Source of the DNA: Nocardia sp. XZ_19_385
Lineage (GTDB): Bacteria > Actinomycetota > Actinomycetes > Mycobacteriales > Mycobacteriaceae
Assembly (NCBI RefSeq): GCF_015355755.1
Contig: NZ_JACVEE010000001.1
Location: 62,001 to 126,000, forward strand
DNA: 64,000 bases
Reading direction: 5' to 3'
Shown here in pieces: positions 32,825-41,207 of the stretch. The notes beneath the pieces were generated by a model that was given only the letters and a program-made list of their open reading frames with translations, did no database searches and had not been told where the DNA came from. The position numbers were made by a program, and so were the translations under genes. Position 1 is the first letter of the stretch; each line of letters begins with the position of its first letter.

Positions 32825-32881
32825 GTCGGCCCCTTCCGCCGCGTGTCGATTTCGTCGAAAATCACCATAACGCAATTGATT

Positions 32882-32894
32882 AGGAAAGTTTCCT
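32882..32894. promoter_or_regulatory. Candidate ROK operator
   Basis: AGGAAA-G-TTTCCT, a perfect 13-bp palindrome in the divergent region between the ROK gene (start 32824) and the sugar-binding lipoprotein (start 32958). Its place, 63 bp before the operon start, is right for repression. Confidence 0.6.
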
Positions 32895-32957
32895 GTTAGT
32901 TTCTACGCATGCGTCGGGCTGCAGTGGAGCCGGACGCCGCGGAAAGGAAGCACCACT

Positions 32958-34223
32958 GTGAGGATCGCGAAGTTCGCGGCGCTCGCCGCCGCTGTGATGA
33001 TGGGGCTCGCCGCCTGTGGCGGCGACACCGGGGAATCCAGCACCAAGACCTTGACGGTGTGGCGGTTCGGCGAGCCGACCGCCGATGACACCGAGATCAT
33101 GAGCCAGGTCGGTGCGGAGTTCGAGCAGGCCAAGGGCGTCAGCGTCGAAGTGGAGTGGATTCCGTGGCCGAAGGTCACCGAGAAGCTCACCGCCGCAGCC
33201 GCCGGTGGCGACGGACCCGACGTCACCGAAATCGGCAACACCCAGGTCGTCACCTGGGCCGCGCAAGACACCCTGCTCGACATCACCGACCAGGTGCGCG
33301 CCTGGACCGAGGGCCAGACCATCCCGAAGCACCAGTGGGCCAACGAGACCATCGGCGGCAAGACCTACGCCGTGCCGTGGCTGGGTGCCACCCGAGGCGT
33401 CTACTACCGCAAGGACTGGTTCGCGGAGCTCGGCATCCAGACGCCGAAGAACTGGGCCGACCTGCTCGCCGCGGCCCAGAAGATCAAGTCCGCGAAGGCC
33501 GTTGACGGTTTCGCGGTCAGCGCCACCTCCGCGGACGCGCTGCACGGCTTCGCCCCGTTCGTCTGGGGCAACGGCGGCCAGATCGTCGCCGACGAGGGCG
33601 GCAAATGGGTGTCGAAGTTGAACACCCCGCAGGCCAAGGAAGCCCTCGCCTTCGTCACCGACCTGGTCAAGAAGGAACAGGTGTCCTCGGAGGGTGTGCT
33701 CACCAAGGACTCGGTCGAGATCGGCAAAATGTTCGCCAATGGCAGTGTCGGCATGTTCGCCGAAGGTCCGTTCGGCAAGGGCAATCTGCTCGCTACGAAC
33801 AAGATCACCGACGCCCAGCTCGGCGTCTTCCCGCTGCCGGGCAAGACCGGCGGGATCGCGGGCCAGTTCGCGGGCGGCAACGACCTCGCGATCTGGAAAG
33901 ACACCGGGGCTCCGCAGCTTTCGTTCGAATACCTCCAACTGCTCGCGGGCAAGAAGTACACGGACGCCTACGGGATCAAGGCCGGGTTGCTGCCGTTCTA
34001 CCCGGACCTGCTGGCCGGCGACGCCTACGCCAAAGATCCGTGGCTGAGCAATTTCATCCCCGCCATGTCCCAGGCCCGGACCTACGCGGTGCACGAGAAG
34101 TGGATCAAAGTCGAGGAGTCGGTGGTGCAGCGCGCCATCAAGGACGTCGTCACCGGCAAGGCCTCCGTCGACGCCGCCGCCGATGCCGCGGCGAAGGCGA
34201 TGGACGAGACCCTCAACTCCTGA
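32958..34223 (+). CDS. Sugar ABC transporter substrate-binding lipoprotein (CUT1)
   Basis: 421 residues, GTG start, GGAAAGGAAG ribosome site. Lipobox GLAAC (Cys about 20). Family-1 solute-binding protein: WRFGEPTADDTEIMSQV, GGDGPDVTEIGNTQVVTWA, YAVPWLGATRGVYYRKDWF, and EGPFGKGNLLA. Length and order (binding protein, two permeases, GH3 enzyme) resemble actinobacterial chito-oligosaccharide loci of the Das type. No ATPase is encoded here, so a shared MsiK-type ATPase is presumed. Confidence 0.9.
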   Translation: MRIAKFAALAAAVMMGLAACGGDTGESSTKTLTVWRFGEPTADDTEIMSQVGAEFEQAKGVSVEVEWIPWPKVTEKLTAAAAGGDGPDVTEIGNTQVVTWAAQDTLLDITDQVRAWTEGQTIPKHQWANETIGGKTYAVPWLGATRGVYYRKDWFAELGIQTPKNWADLLAAAQKIKSAKAVDGFAVSATSADALHGFAPFVWGNGGQIVADEGGKWVSKLNTPQAKEALAFVTDLVKKEQVSSEGVLTKDSVEIGKMFANGSVGMFAEGPFGKGNLLATNKITDAQLGVFPLPGKTGGIAGQFAGGNDLAIWKDTGAPQLSFEYLQLLAGKKYTDAYGIKAGLLPFYPDLLAGDAYAKDPWLSNFIPAMSQARTYAVHEKWIKVEESVVQRAIKDVVTGKASVDAAADAAAKAMDETLNS

Positions 34224-34224
34224 C

Positions 34225-35175
34225 ATGCACGAGGCTTCGCAGGACACCCGCGCGTACCTCGGCCGTCGACTGCGGCGGCTGACTCCGTACGCATTTCTCA
34301 CGCCGAGCGTCGTCGTCATCGCGGCACTGCTGATCTACCCGATCTATCGCATGGTCGTGATGTCGACCCAGCAGGTCGGGCTGCGGCAGGTGCGCGGCGC
34401 TCCGGCCGAGTCGGTCGGAACGGCGAACTACCAGAAGATCTTCGACAACGAAGTCTTCTGGAGTTCGCTGCGGAACACGCTGATCTTCGCGGCCCTGGCC
34501 GTGACCGCGACGCTCGTGGTCGGAACCCTGGTCGGCCTGTTGATCCACAAACTGGGCAAGATCATGTCCGGCCTGGTGATCACGGCGGCGATGCTCGCCT
34601 GGGCCACCCCCAGGGTCAATGTCGCCGTGCTGTGGAAATGGCTGTTCGATGATCAAGGCGGCGTGGCCAATTGGCTGCTCGGGCTATTGCCGGATTGGCT
34701 GCCGTGGCGCGACGACTGGACCGGGCACACCTGGTTCCTGGACCGCACGTCGATCTACTTCGTGCTGCTGCTGTGTGTGGTGTGGTCGTCGTTCCCGTTC
34801 ATCGCGGTCTCGGTGCTCGCCGGCCTGAAAAGCATTCCGGGTGAGCTGCACGAGGCGGCGCGGGTGGACGGTGCCGGGCCGTGGCGCACCTTCTGGAGCA
34901 TCACCTATCCGTTGCTGCGCCCGGTGTTCGCGGTGCTGATCGTGCTGTCGATCATCTGGGATTTCAAGATCTTCGACCAGCTCTTCATCCTGGGCGGCGG
35001 GACGGGGATGTCACAGGACGCCTACAACATGTCGCTCTACGCCTACAGCCAGGCCTTCGCCAGCCCACCCGATATGGGCATGGGCTCGGCCATCGCCGTC
35101 GTGCTGACCGCGATCCTTTTCGTTCTCACGCTCGTCTACATTCGCCAGATCGCACGACAGGAGGAGTTGCGATGA
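34225..35175 (+). CDS. Sugar ABC transporter permease, MalF type
   Basis: 316 residues from ATG 34225, one base after the binding-protein stop. Six transmembrane segments and the docking loop HEAARVDGAGPWRTFWSITY at about 212-231. The reading frame also exists 14 codons further upstream inside the previous gene and was not used. It overlaps the next permease by ATGA (35172-35175). Confidence 0.9.
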   Translation: MHEASQDTRAYLGRRLRRLTPYAFLTPSVVVIAALLIYPIYRMVVMSTQQVGLRQVRGAPAESVGTANYQKIFDNEVFWSSLRNTLIFAALAVTATLVVGTLVGLLIHKLGKIMSGLVITAAMLAWATPRVNVAVLWKWLFDDQGGVANWLLGLLPDWLPWRDDWTGHTWFLDRTSIYFVLLLCVVWSSFPFIAVSVLAGLKSIPGELHEAARVDGAGPWRTFWSITYPLLRPVFAVLIVLSIIWDFKIFDQLFILGGGTGMSQDAYNMSLYAYSQAFASPPDMGMGSAIAVVLTAILFVLTLVYIRQIARQEELR

Positions 35176-36014
35176 ACCGCCGCCGCCTCGGCCGGGCCGG
35201 GGTGAACTCCGCCGCCGTCGCGGTCATCCTGCTGTCGCTGTTCCCCGTCTATTGGATGGTGGCCACCGCGCTGAAACCGCACGGCGACATCGTTTCCGGC
35301 GAGGTCGACCTGATTCCGGACGACCTGACCTTCGAGCACTTCGCGCAGATCTTCAGCCAGGGAGCCGGCGGCACGTCGATCTGGGTGTACCTGCTCAACA
35401 GCGTGATCGTCGCGCTGGGCGCGGTACTGATCGGCTCGTTCTTCGCGCTGTTCGCGGCAACCGCGGTGGCGCGCTTCCGGTTTCGTGGTCGAACCACGTT
35501 CCTCATTCTGTTGATCATCATTCAGATGGTGCCCGCCGAGGCGCTGCTCATCTCGCTGTTCCTCGTGGTCAAGGACCTGGGCCTCTACAACCAGCTGGCC
35601 GGCCTGGTCGTGATCAATGTGGCGACGACGCTGCCCTTCGCGGTCTGGATGCTGCGCACCTTCGTCGCCGCCGTGCCGAAGGAACTGGAGGAAGCGGCGG
35701 CCATCGACGGCGCCGGGCAGTTCGTCATCTTCGTCCGGATCCTGTTCCCGCTGGTGGCGCCGGGACTCGTTGCGACGAGCATCTTTTCGTTCATCAACGC
35801 GTGGAACGAATTCATCTTCGCCTACACCCTGATCAGTGACCACGACAAGTACACCCTGCCGGTGTCGCTCACCTGGTTCACCACACAGAAGGGTGTCGAC
35901 TGGGGACCGATCATGGCCATGTCGACGGTCATGACGATTCCGGTCGTCCTGTTCTTCCTCCTTGTCCAGCGCCGCATGGTGTCCGGCTTGACCGCCGGCG
36001 CCATCAAGGGATAG
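35172..36014 (+). CDS. Sugar ABC transporter permease, MalG type
   Basis: 280 residues, six transmembrane segments, docking loop LEEAAAIDGAGQFVIFVRIL at about 174-193. Partner of the MalF-type permease, coupled by ATGA. The C-terminus LTAGAIKG is typical of MalG-like subunits. The GH3 gene begins 7 bp downstream. Confidence 0.9.
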   Translation: MNRRRLGRAGVNSAAVAVILLSLFPVYWMVATALKPHGDIVSGEVDLIPDDLTFEHFAQIFSQGAGGTSIWVYLLNSVIVALGAVLIGSFFALFAATAVARFRFRGRTTFLILLIIIQMVPAEALLISLFLVVKDLGLYNQLAGLVVINVATTLPFAVWMLRTFVAAVPKELEEAAAIDGAGQFVIFVRILFPLVAPGLVATSIFSFINAWNEFIFAYTLISDHDKYTLPVSLTWFTTQKGVDWGPIMAMSTVMTIPVVLFFLLVQRRMVSGLTAGAIKG

Positions 36015-36021
36015 CCGCACC

Positions 36022-37473
36022 ATGACCGACGCTGACCTTGCCCGCCTGGCCCGGGCCACTCTCCTGGCTTCGTTCTCCGGAACGGCCGCGCCCCCATGGC
36101 TGCTGCGGGAACTGGAACAAGGCCTCGGCGGCGTCACGCTGTTCGCCATCAACGGCAACATGCCGAGCGCCGAAGAGCTCGCCGGGCTCACCGCGCAGCT
36201 GCGTACCGTCTCCGACCCGATCGTCACGCTCGACGAGGAGGGCGGTGATGTCACCCGGTTGACGCACGCGACCGGTAGCCCTTATCCGGGCAGCGCCGCA
36301 CTCGGCGTTGTCGACGATATCGAGCTCACCCGACGGGTGCATCGCTCGATCGGCGCGGAGCTGGCCGCCGCGGGCGTCAACCTCGACTTCGCCCCCTCCG
36401 CCGATGTGAACACCGCACCGGACAATCCGATCATCGGGACACGGTCGTTCGGCTCGGATCCGGAGCTGGTGGCGCGGCACGTGCGCGCTGCGGTCGCCGG
36501 ACTGCTGGACGCCGGCGTGGTCGCGTGCGTGAAACACTTTCCGGGCCACGGGGATACGCGAGAGGACTCGCACCTCGACGTGCCGGTGCTGGAGGCCGAC
36601 CTCGAACTACTGGAACGGCGCGAGCTGGTGCCGTTCCGCGCCGCCATCGCCGCGGGCGTCCGGGCCATCATGACCGGGCACCTGAGCGTGCCCTCGATCG
36701 GCGGCGCCACCCCCGCCACGCTGTCGCGCGCAGTGGTTACCGGACTGCTGCGCGAGCACCTCGGCTATGAGGGCGTCGTCGTCACCGACGCGTTGGATAT
36801 GAAGGGCGCGTCCGGCTCCATCGGCATCCCGGAGGCGTCAGTACGCGCGCTGGCCGCCGGAGCCGATCTCCTGTGCCTCGGCCCGAAGGAGCACCGAGAC
36901 AGCGTGCAGGACATCGTGTCCGCGATCGTGAATGCCGTCCGCACCGGGCGACTGCCACGCGAGCGACTCGCCGGCGCCGCCGACCGCGTCGCCGAACTCG
37001 GGAAATGGCTCGGCGAACCCAGCGCAGTCCAAGTCGATCGAGGCGTCGGTCTAGTGGCCGCGCGGCGTGCAATTCAAGTCAAAGGCGTTCTGCCCGTGTC
37101 GAAGACGCCGTTTGTGGTCCAGCTGTCCGCGCCGGGCAACATCGCAGTCGGTCCCGTACCGTGGGGTTTGGTCTCGGCCGGGAACGAGGTCGACGCAAAA
37201 AGTACCGACCCATCCGATCTGCTGACCCACGCCGCCGGCAGATCGCTGATCATCGTGCTGCGCAACGCACATCGGCACCGCGAGCAACGAACGCTGACCA
37301 CCGCACTGCTGGCCGCCAGACCGGACGCGATCGTGGTGGAGATGGGACTACCCGTGTGGCAGCCCCCCGGCGCGGTCTATATCGCCACCTACGGTGCCGC
37401 CCACGCCAATTCGCAGGCCGCCGCCGAATTACTCGGTTTGACCGGCAACGAAGACGCCTACATTTTGGCGTAG
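36022..37473 (+). CDS. Glycoside hydrolase family 3 beta-N-acetylhexosaminidase (NagZ-like)
   Basis: 483 residues with no signal peptide, hence cytoplasmic. The hexosaminidase signature KHFPGHGDT is at 171-179, with the general acid/base His in the following DSH loop (about 184) and nucleophile Asp256 in GVVVTDALDMKG. The C-terminal 150 residues form the additional alpha/beta domain. It would split GlcNAc-containing disaccharides imported by the ABC system just upstream, such as chitobiose or GlcNAc-anhydroMurNAc. The substrate is inferred. Overlaps the convergent DUF1206 gene by 16 bp. Confidence 0.88.
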   Translation: MTDADLARLARATLLASFSGTAAPPWLLRELEQGLGGVTLFAINGNMPSAEELAGLTAQLRTVSDPIVTLDEEGGDVTRLTHATGSPYPGSAALGVVDDIELTRRVHRSIGAELAAAGVNLDFAPSADVNTAPDNPIIGTRSFGSDPELVARHVRAAVAGLLDAGVVACVKHFPGHGDTREDSHLDVPVLEADLELLERRELVPFRAAIAAGVRAIMTGHLSVPSIGGATPATLSRAVVTGLLREHLGYEGVVVTDALDMKGASGSIGIPEASVRALAAGADLLCLGPKEHRDSVQDIVSAIVNAVRTGRLPRERLAGAADRVAELGKWLGEPSAVQVDRGVGLVAARRAIQVKGVLPVSKTPFVVQLSAPGNIAVGPVPWGLVSAGNEVDAKSTDPSDLLTHAAGRSLIIVLRNAHRHREQRTLTTALLAARPDAIVVEMGLPVWQPPGAVYIATYGAAHANSQAAAELLGLTGNEDAYILA

Positions 37474-38294
37474 CGCGCCATCGCGAAGCTGTAGAGGCCG
37501 TAGGTGATGATGCCGCAGCCCGCGATGATGAGCAGCGCCACACCATAAGGTTGTGCGCCAAGGGTTTTGAAGGCCCCGTCGAGACCCGTGGCCTGGTCCG
37601 GTTCCGGTCGGGTCGCGGCGAGGATCACCAGCAATCCGATCGCGGCGATCGCCAATCCCTTCGCGATGTAGCCGATCAGGCCCAACCGTCGCACCAGGTT
37701 GCTGGTGTTGCCCTCGAGGTCGTCCAGGAACTTCTGACCAGCCCCCTTATAGATGTGGTAGCCGCCGATCGCGATGATGATCAATCCGACTACGACGAGG
37801 GCGATCGTGCCCGCGGTGCTGCGCATCAGGTAGGCGGTGGGTCCGGCACTCTCGCTACCGCTGGATTTGCCGCTGCCGCGGGCGAATCCGAAGGCGGAGA
37901 GGGCGAACGTGAAGTAGAGCACCGCCAGGGAGAACGCCTTCACCCGATCGATCGCCTCGGATGTCTTGCTGTCGGCGTCGGGTCGCGACGAGCTGCCGAG
38001 TGCGGCTTCCGCGAGGCGCCACAGCGCCATCAACGCGAACGCGACGGTACCCACCCACAAGGCGATGATCCCGCCGGGCTTAGCGGCCAGTTCGGTCATA
38101 GCCCCGGATTGGTCGGCGGTGCCGCCCGCACCGCCGAGAGCGATACGGATCGCGATATAGCCGATGATCAGGTGGACGATGCCGCTGACGATGAAACCCG
38201 CGCGCGCGAAACGCTCGAAGACGCTGTTCTGAGCAATCCGGCCTGCGGTAGAAGACGAATTGTCGTATTCCTTGGACGGACTGTTCTCGGCCAT
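37458..38294 (-). CDS. DUF1206 membrane protein
   Basis: 278 residues with six transmembrane helices in three two-helix repeats. The repeats begin FARAGFIVSGIVHLIIGYIA (about 29), near 118 (VKAFSLAVLYFTFALSAFGF) and LGLIGYIAKGLAIAAIGLLV (about 204), matching DUF1206. Function unknown. The stop overlaps the GH3 gene by 16 bp. Confidence 0.85.
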   Translation of the reverse strand: MAENSPSKEYDNSSSTAGRIAQNSVFERFARAGFIVSGIVHLIIGYIAIRIALGGAGGTADQSGAMTELAAKPGGIIALWVGTVAFALMALWRLAEAALGSSSRPDADSKTSEAIDRVKAFSLAVLYFTFALSAFGFARGSGKSSGSESAGPTAYLMRSTAGTIALVVVGLIIIAIGGYHIYKGAGQKFLDDLEGNTSNLVRRLGLIGYIAKGLAIAAIGLLVILAATRPEPDQATGLDGAFKTLGAQPYGVALLIIAGCGIITYGLYSFAMARYAKM

Positions 38295-38467
38295 GATGCC
38301 TGCTTGCTCCCCCGCTCGAACTGGACGTCGGGCAGATACCCGGTGGCGCAGGATCGAAACAGCGGAAATCCTGTGGACTCGTCGGTAACCGTGCGGAACA
38401 CTGTCGGCAGCAACGACATCCGTTCACTCCCGCCGAGTGGCCCACCGCTAGAACAGAATCGAAGAAA

Positions 38468-39151
38468 ATGACACAACTCCGACTCCATGGCCTGCGCGGG
38501 CTGGCGATCGTCATCTCGCTGCTGGCGGTCACGGTCGTACTTATTCAACTCGTCTGGTGCGTGCAGATCTGGCTGGCCAATAACACGGTTGTCGAAACGC
38601 ACAGTTGGGGAAAGACCGCGAGCCATGGCGGCATCGCGCGCATGCCCTTCGTGTACTCCACGCTCGGCTGGTTCTTCGCGGTCCTGGTCGCCGGAGTGCT
38701 GCTGATTGTGTGGCTCTGGCGGGCCAGGGCCAACTCGGAGATGTTGTGTCCGGCCAAGCATCGCCTGGGTCGCGGCTGGATCGTCGGGGCCTGGTTCACC
38801 CCGATCCTCTCGTTCGTGTTTCCGGCCATTCTGGTGGAAGACGTTGTGCGGGCCAGTGATCCAGCGGCAGGCGGAGGTCGATCCACGTTGAAAGGCGTCC
38901 CGCACAGTGGGCTGGTGTGGGCGTGGTGGATCGTCTGGGCGTTCGCCTGGGTTTCGGTCGTGGTCGAACGAGTCAACTTCCAGGCGACCAACGAATACCA
39001 TCGGGAGATCGACGAGGCTGCTGACGCATGGACGTCGTGGGCGTGGTCCTACACGGCCATGACACTGCTCTTCGGTCTCGCGGCCGGCTTGCTGATCGCG
39101 ATTCTCGTGCGTGTCGAGGGGTGGCAGGCCCGGAGAGACCCCGTGTTCTAA
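38468..39151 (+). CDS. DUF4328-like membrane protein
   Basis: 227 residues with four hydrophobic segments (about 10-35, 62-83, 103-124, 145-165) and a fifth near 195-215. CPAKHRLGRGWIVGAWFTPILSFVFPAILVEDV resembles the DUF4328 core (key GW--GW--P--S---P). Function unknown. Stands divergent to the DUF1206 gene. Confidence 0.72.
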   Translation: MTQLRLHGLRGLAIVISLLAVTVVLIQLVWCVQIWLANNTVVETHSWGKTASHGGIARMPFVYSTLGWFFAVLVAGVLLIVWLWRARANSEMLCPAKHRLGRGWIVGAWFTPILSFVFPAILVEDVVRASDPAAGGGRSTLKGVPHSGLVWAWWIVWAFAWVSVVVERVNFQATNEYHREIDEAADAWTSWAWSYTAMTLLFGLAAGLLIAILVRVEGWQARRDPVF

Positions 39152-39169
39152 CCACGTACCGTCGGTCCG

Positions 39170-39949
39170 GTGCCAGTTATCGAAATCCTTGTCATCCTGG
39201 TCGCCGGTTTCGGTGCGGGGGCGATCAACGCTGTGGTGGGAACGGGAACGCTCATCACCTTTCCGACCCTCGTCGCATTCGGCTATCCCCCGCAGATCGC
39301 GACGATGTCGAACGCGATCGGGCTCGTCGCCGGGAGTGTGTCCGGGACATGGGGTTATCGGCGTGAACTGCGCGGGCAATGGCCGATGTTGAAGCGGCTG
39401 ATACCCGCCTCGTTCCTCGGCGCGCTGCTGGGCGCGTGGCTGCTGCTGCACCTGCCGCCGTCGGTGTTCGCCGCGGTCGTTCCGGTTCTGATGATCACCG
39501 CACTCGTGCTCGTCGTACTTCAGCCCCGCATCCAGGCCTGGGCCAGACGGCGCTCCGAAGCAGCAGGACGCGCCGCCGATCACCTCAGTCGAACGAAACT
39601 GACGCTGCTGATCTTCGGAACCTTCGCTGTCGGCATCTACGGGGGCTACTTCACCGCCGCACAAGGAACTCTGCTGATCGGTGTGATGGGAGTGCTCGTC
39701 TCCGAACCGATTCAGCGAATGAACGCAGCCAAGAACCTGTTGACGGGGATCGTCAATGTCGTTGCGGCCCTGAGCTACACGATCGTCGCGTTCGACCGGA
39801 TCAGCTGGAGCGTCGCCGGTCTGATCGCCGTCGGATCTCTCATCGGCGGAGCGGTCGGAGCACGCTATGGCCGCAAGCTCTCGCCCGGAGCGTTGCGGGC
39901 CGCGATCGTCGCGTTGGGCCTGGTCGGGCTGTGGCGCCTCCTGGTCTGA
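39170..39949 (+). CDS. TSUP-family (TauE/SafE) membrane permease
   Basis: 259 residues, GTG start. Eight transmembrane segments with the paired GAGAINAVVGTGTLITFPTL (about 14) and GGYFTAAQGTLLIGVMGVL (about 154) repeats of TauE/SafE. The family moves sulfur-containing anions, sulfite or organosulfonates. The AtsK-like dioxygenase of the window is 34 kb away, so no operon link. A short hairpin (AGCCGC/GCGGCT at 39949-39965) follows the stop. Confidence 0.87.
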   Translation: MPVIEILVILVAGFGAGAINAVVGTGTLITFPTLVAFGYPPQIATMSNAIGLVAGSVSGTWGYRRELRGQWPMLKRLIPASFLGALLGAWLLLHLPPSVFAAVVPVLMITALVLVVLQPRIQAWARRRSEAAGRAADHLSRTKLTLLIFGTFAVGIYGGYFTAAQGTLLIGVMGVLVSEPIQRMNAAKNLLTGIVNVVAALSYTIVAFDRISWSVAGLIAVGSLIGGAVGARYGRKLSPGALRAAIVALGLVGLWRLLV

Positions 39950-39967
39950 GCCGCGGGCTGCGGCTGC

Positions 39968-40255
39968 TCAGAACGTTATCGCTTGGACGATCTCGTTGAC
40001 CAGCGCCTGCGTGGGTTCACGTTCCTCGCCCGCTGCCATGACCTGCTCGTAGAAGCGGCCATCGCTGATGGGCAAATGGAGTATGGACAGGCGCATATTG
40101 GCCCGGTTTCCGGCGACTTCGGCATCGTTGGTGATTACGCTGCTGAAGGCGCTCTGATTCAGAAGGCCCGCGATATTCGCCTTATGCTGCGCGATCGTCG
40201 GTGGATGAGACGGGCCGAGTTGCATCTGTCGCGTGTTGCAAAACAGGAAAGACAT
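39968..40255 (-). CDS. Small hypothetical protein
   Basis: 95 residues from ATG 40255 with TGGAG about 6 bases upstream. Not recognised. Composition is balanced (MSFLFCNTRQMQLGPS..., RLSILHLPISDGRFYEQV) and argues for a real gene. It converges on the TSUP gene. The 100 bp upstream are AT-richer than average. Confidence 0.5.
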   Translation of the reverse strand: MSFLFCNTRQMQLGPSHPPTIAQHKANIAGLLNQSAFSSVITNDAEVAGNRANMRLSILHLPISDGRFYEQVMAAGEEREPTQALVNEIVQAITF

Positions 40256-40452
40256 CGGTACTCCAGCCATTCGAAGGACAGGATAGACCCGTAATTTTAC
40301 GCCCGGAGCCCGGCAAACAAAACAAAAGATTCTGGACACAAAAGGCGGATATTTCAAATTGTGAGCCGATTTCGCCGACCGGCCATTTCGAGTGCCGCAA
40401 AAGGCCGCCTTTCCATCTGTATTCGACTGTGGGCGTGCATCGTTCCCGCGCC

Positions 40453-40490
40453 CCGCGCTGCTGTGAGCGGATCCGCTGACAGCAGCGCGG
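40453..40490. promoter_or_regulatory. 38-bp near-perfect palindrome upstream of clpP
   Basis: Outer arms CCGCGCTGCTGT and ACAGCAGCGCGG (12 bp each) surround an inner perfect palindrome AGCGGATCCGCT, with one G-G mismatch pair between arm and core: 18 of 19 positions pair. It ends 37 bases before the ClpP start. It could be an operator, for example of the PopR-like protein, or an RNA hairpin in the leader; a CGCGCTTTTC stretch follows, so an attenuator is also possible. Confidence 0.55.
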
Positions 40491-40527
40491 CGCGCTTTTC
40501 GAGGTATCGCTGGGGCACGGTGGATTC

Positions 40528-41130
40528 ATGGCACAAGACGACAAGACGCCGAGTTTCAACTGGCGCGTACGAGAACAGCTCTTCGGCCGCCGGATTCTGG
40601 TGCTCGATGGTCCGCTCGACGACGATAACGGGGCGCTGCTCATGACGCAGCTGCTGACGCTCGCCGCCGAGGATCCGGAGGCCGGGATCTCGCTGTGGAT
40701 CCACTCCCCCGGTGGTTCGGTTCCGGCGATGCTCGCCATTCGCGATGTCATGCGGCTGGTGCCGTGCGAGGTGTCGACGCTGGCGCTCGGGTTGGCGTGC
40801 AGCGCTGGACAATTCCTGCTCTCGGCCGGAACTCCGGGGCGGCGGTTCGCCTTGCCGCACGCGCGGATCCTCATGCATCAGGGATCGGCCGGAATCGGCG
40901 GCAGCGCGGTAGAGGTCGAGGTGCAGGCCGGCGATCTGCGGCACACCGTGCAGACCGTGCTCGGCCTCATCTCCGAGGACACCGGGCAGCCCTACGACCA
41001 GATCTTCGACGACTCCCTGCACGACCGCTGGTTCACCGCGACCCAAGCCCGGGAGTACGGGTTCATCGACGGAATCGTCGACTCGTTCTGGCAGGTCGTC
41101 CCGCAGCGGCAGAAGGTGGGAATCGCATGA
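40528..41130 (+). CDS. clpP: ATP-dependent Clp protease proteolytic subunit, complete triad
   Basis: 200 residues. ClpP fold with catalytic Ser92 in GLACSAGQFLL, His117 in HARILMHQG and Asp162 in IFDDSLHDRW. It differs from housekeeping ClpP in the Ser loop (ACSAG instead of AASMG) and resembles accessory ClpP3-type proteins. It forms an operon with a second ClpP through a 26-codon mini-frame, and a PopR-like regulator is encoded downstream. Subunits of the pair presumably form a mixed tetradecamer working with ClpC or ClpX from elsewhere. Confidence 0.93.
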   Translation: MAQDDKTPSFNWRVREQLFGRRILVLDGPLDDDNGALLMTQLLTLAAEDPEAGISLWIHSPGGSVPAMLAIRDVMRLVPCEVSTLALGLACSAGQFLLSAGTPGRRFALPHARILMHQGSAGIGGSAVEVEVQAGDLRHTVQTVLGLISEDTGQPYDQIFDDSLHDRWFTATQAREYGFIDGIVDSFWQVVPQRQKVGIA

Positions 41131-41207
41131 GCGAGCATCGCGAGCGAATCATGTGCCAGCGCGCGCTGCGCATGACGGAACCGAGCGCCAGCGAGGTGGA
41201 GTCATGA
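41127..41207 (+). CDS. 26-codon bridging mini-ORF between clpP genes
   Basis: ATG 41127 overlaps the stop of the first ClpP (ATGA) and its own TGA overlaps the ATG of the second ClpP (ATGA at 41204). The peptide (MSEHRERIMCQRAL...) has no known match that I can name. The exact double overlap makes a role as a translational bridge keeping subunit ratios constant plausible; it may also be chance. Confidence 0.35.
   Translation: MSEHRERIMCQRALRMTEPSASEVES

Noticed and set aside
39949..39965. Short AGCCGC/GCGGCT hairpin after the TSUP gene as terminator.
   Set aside because: Only six base pairs and no T tract; listed in the gene entry but not as a separate feature.
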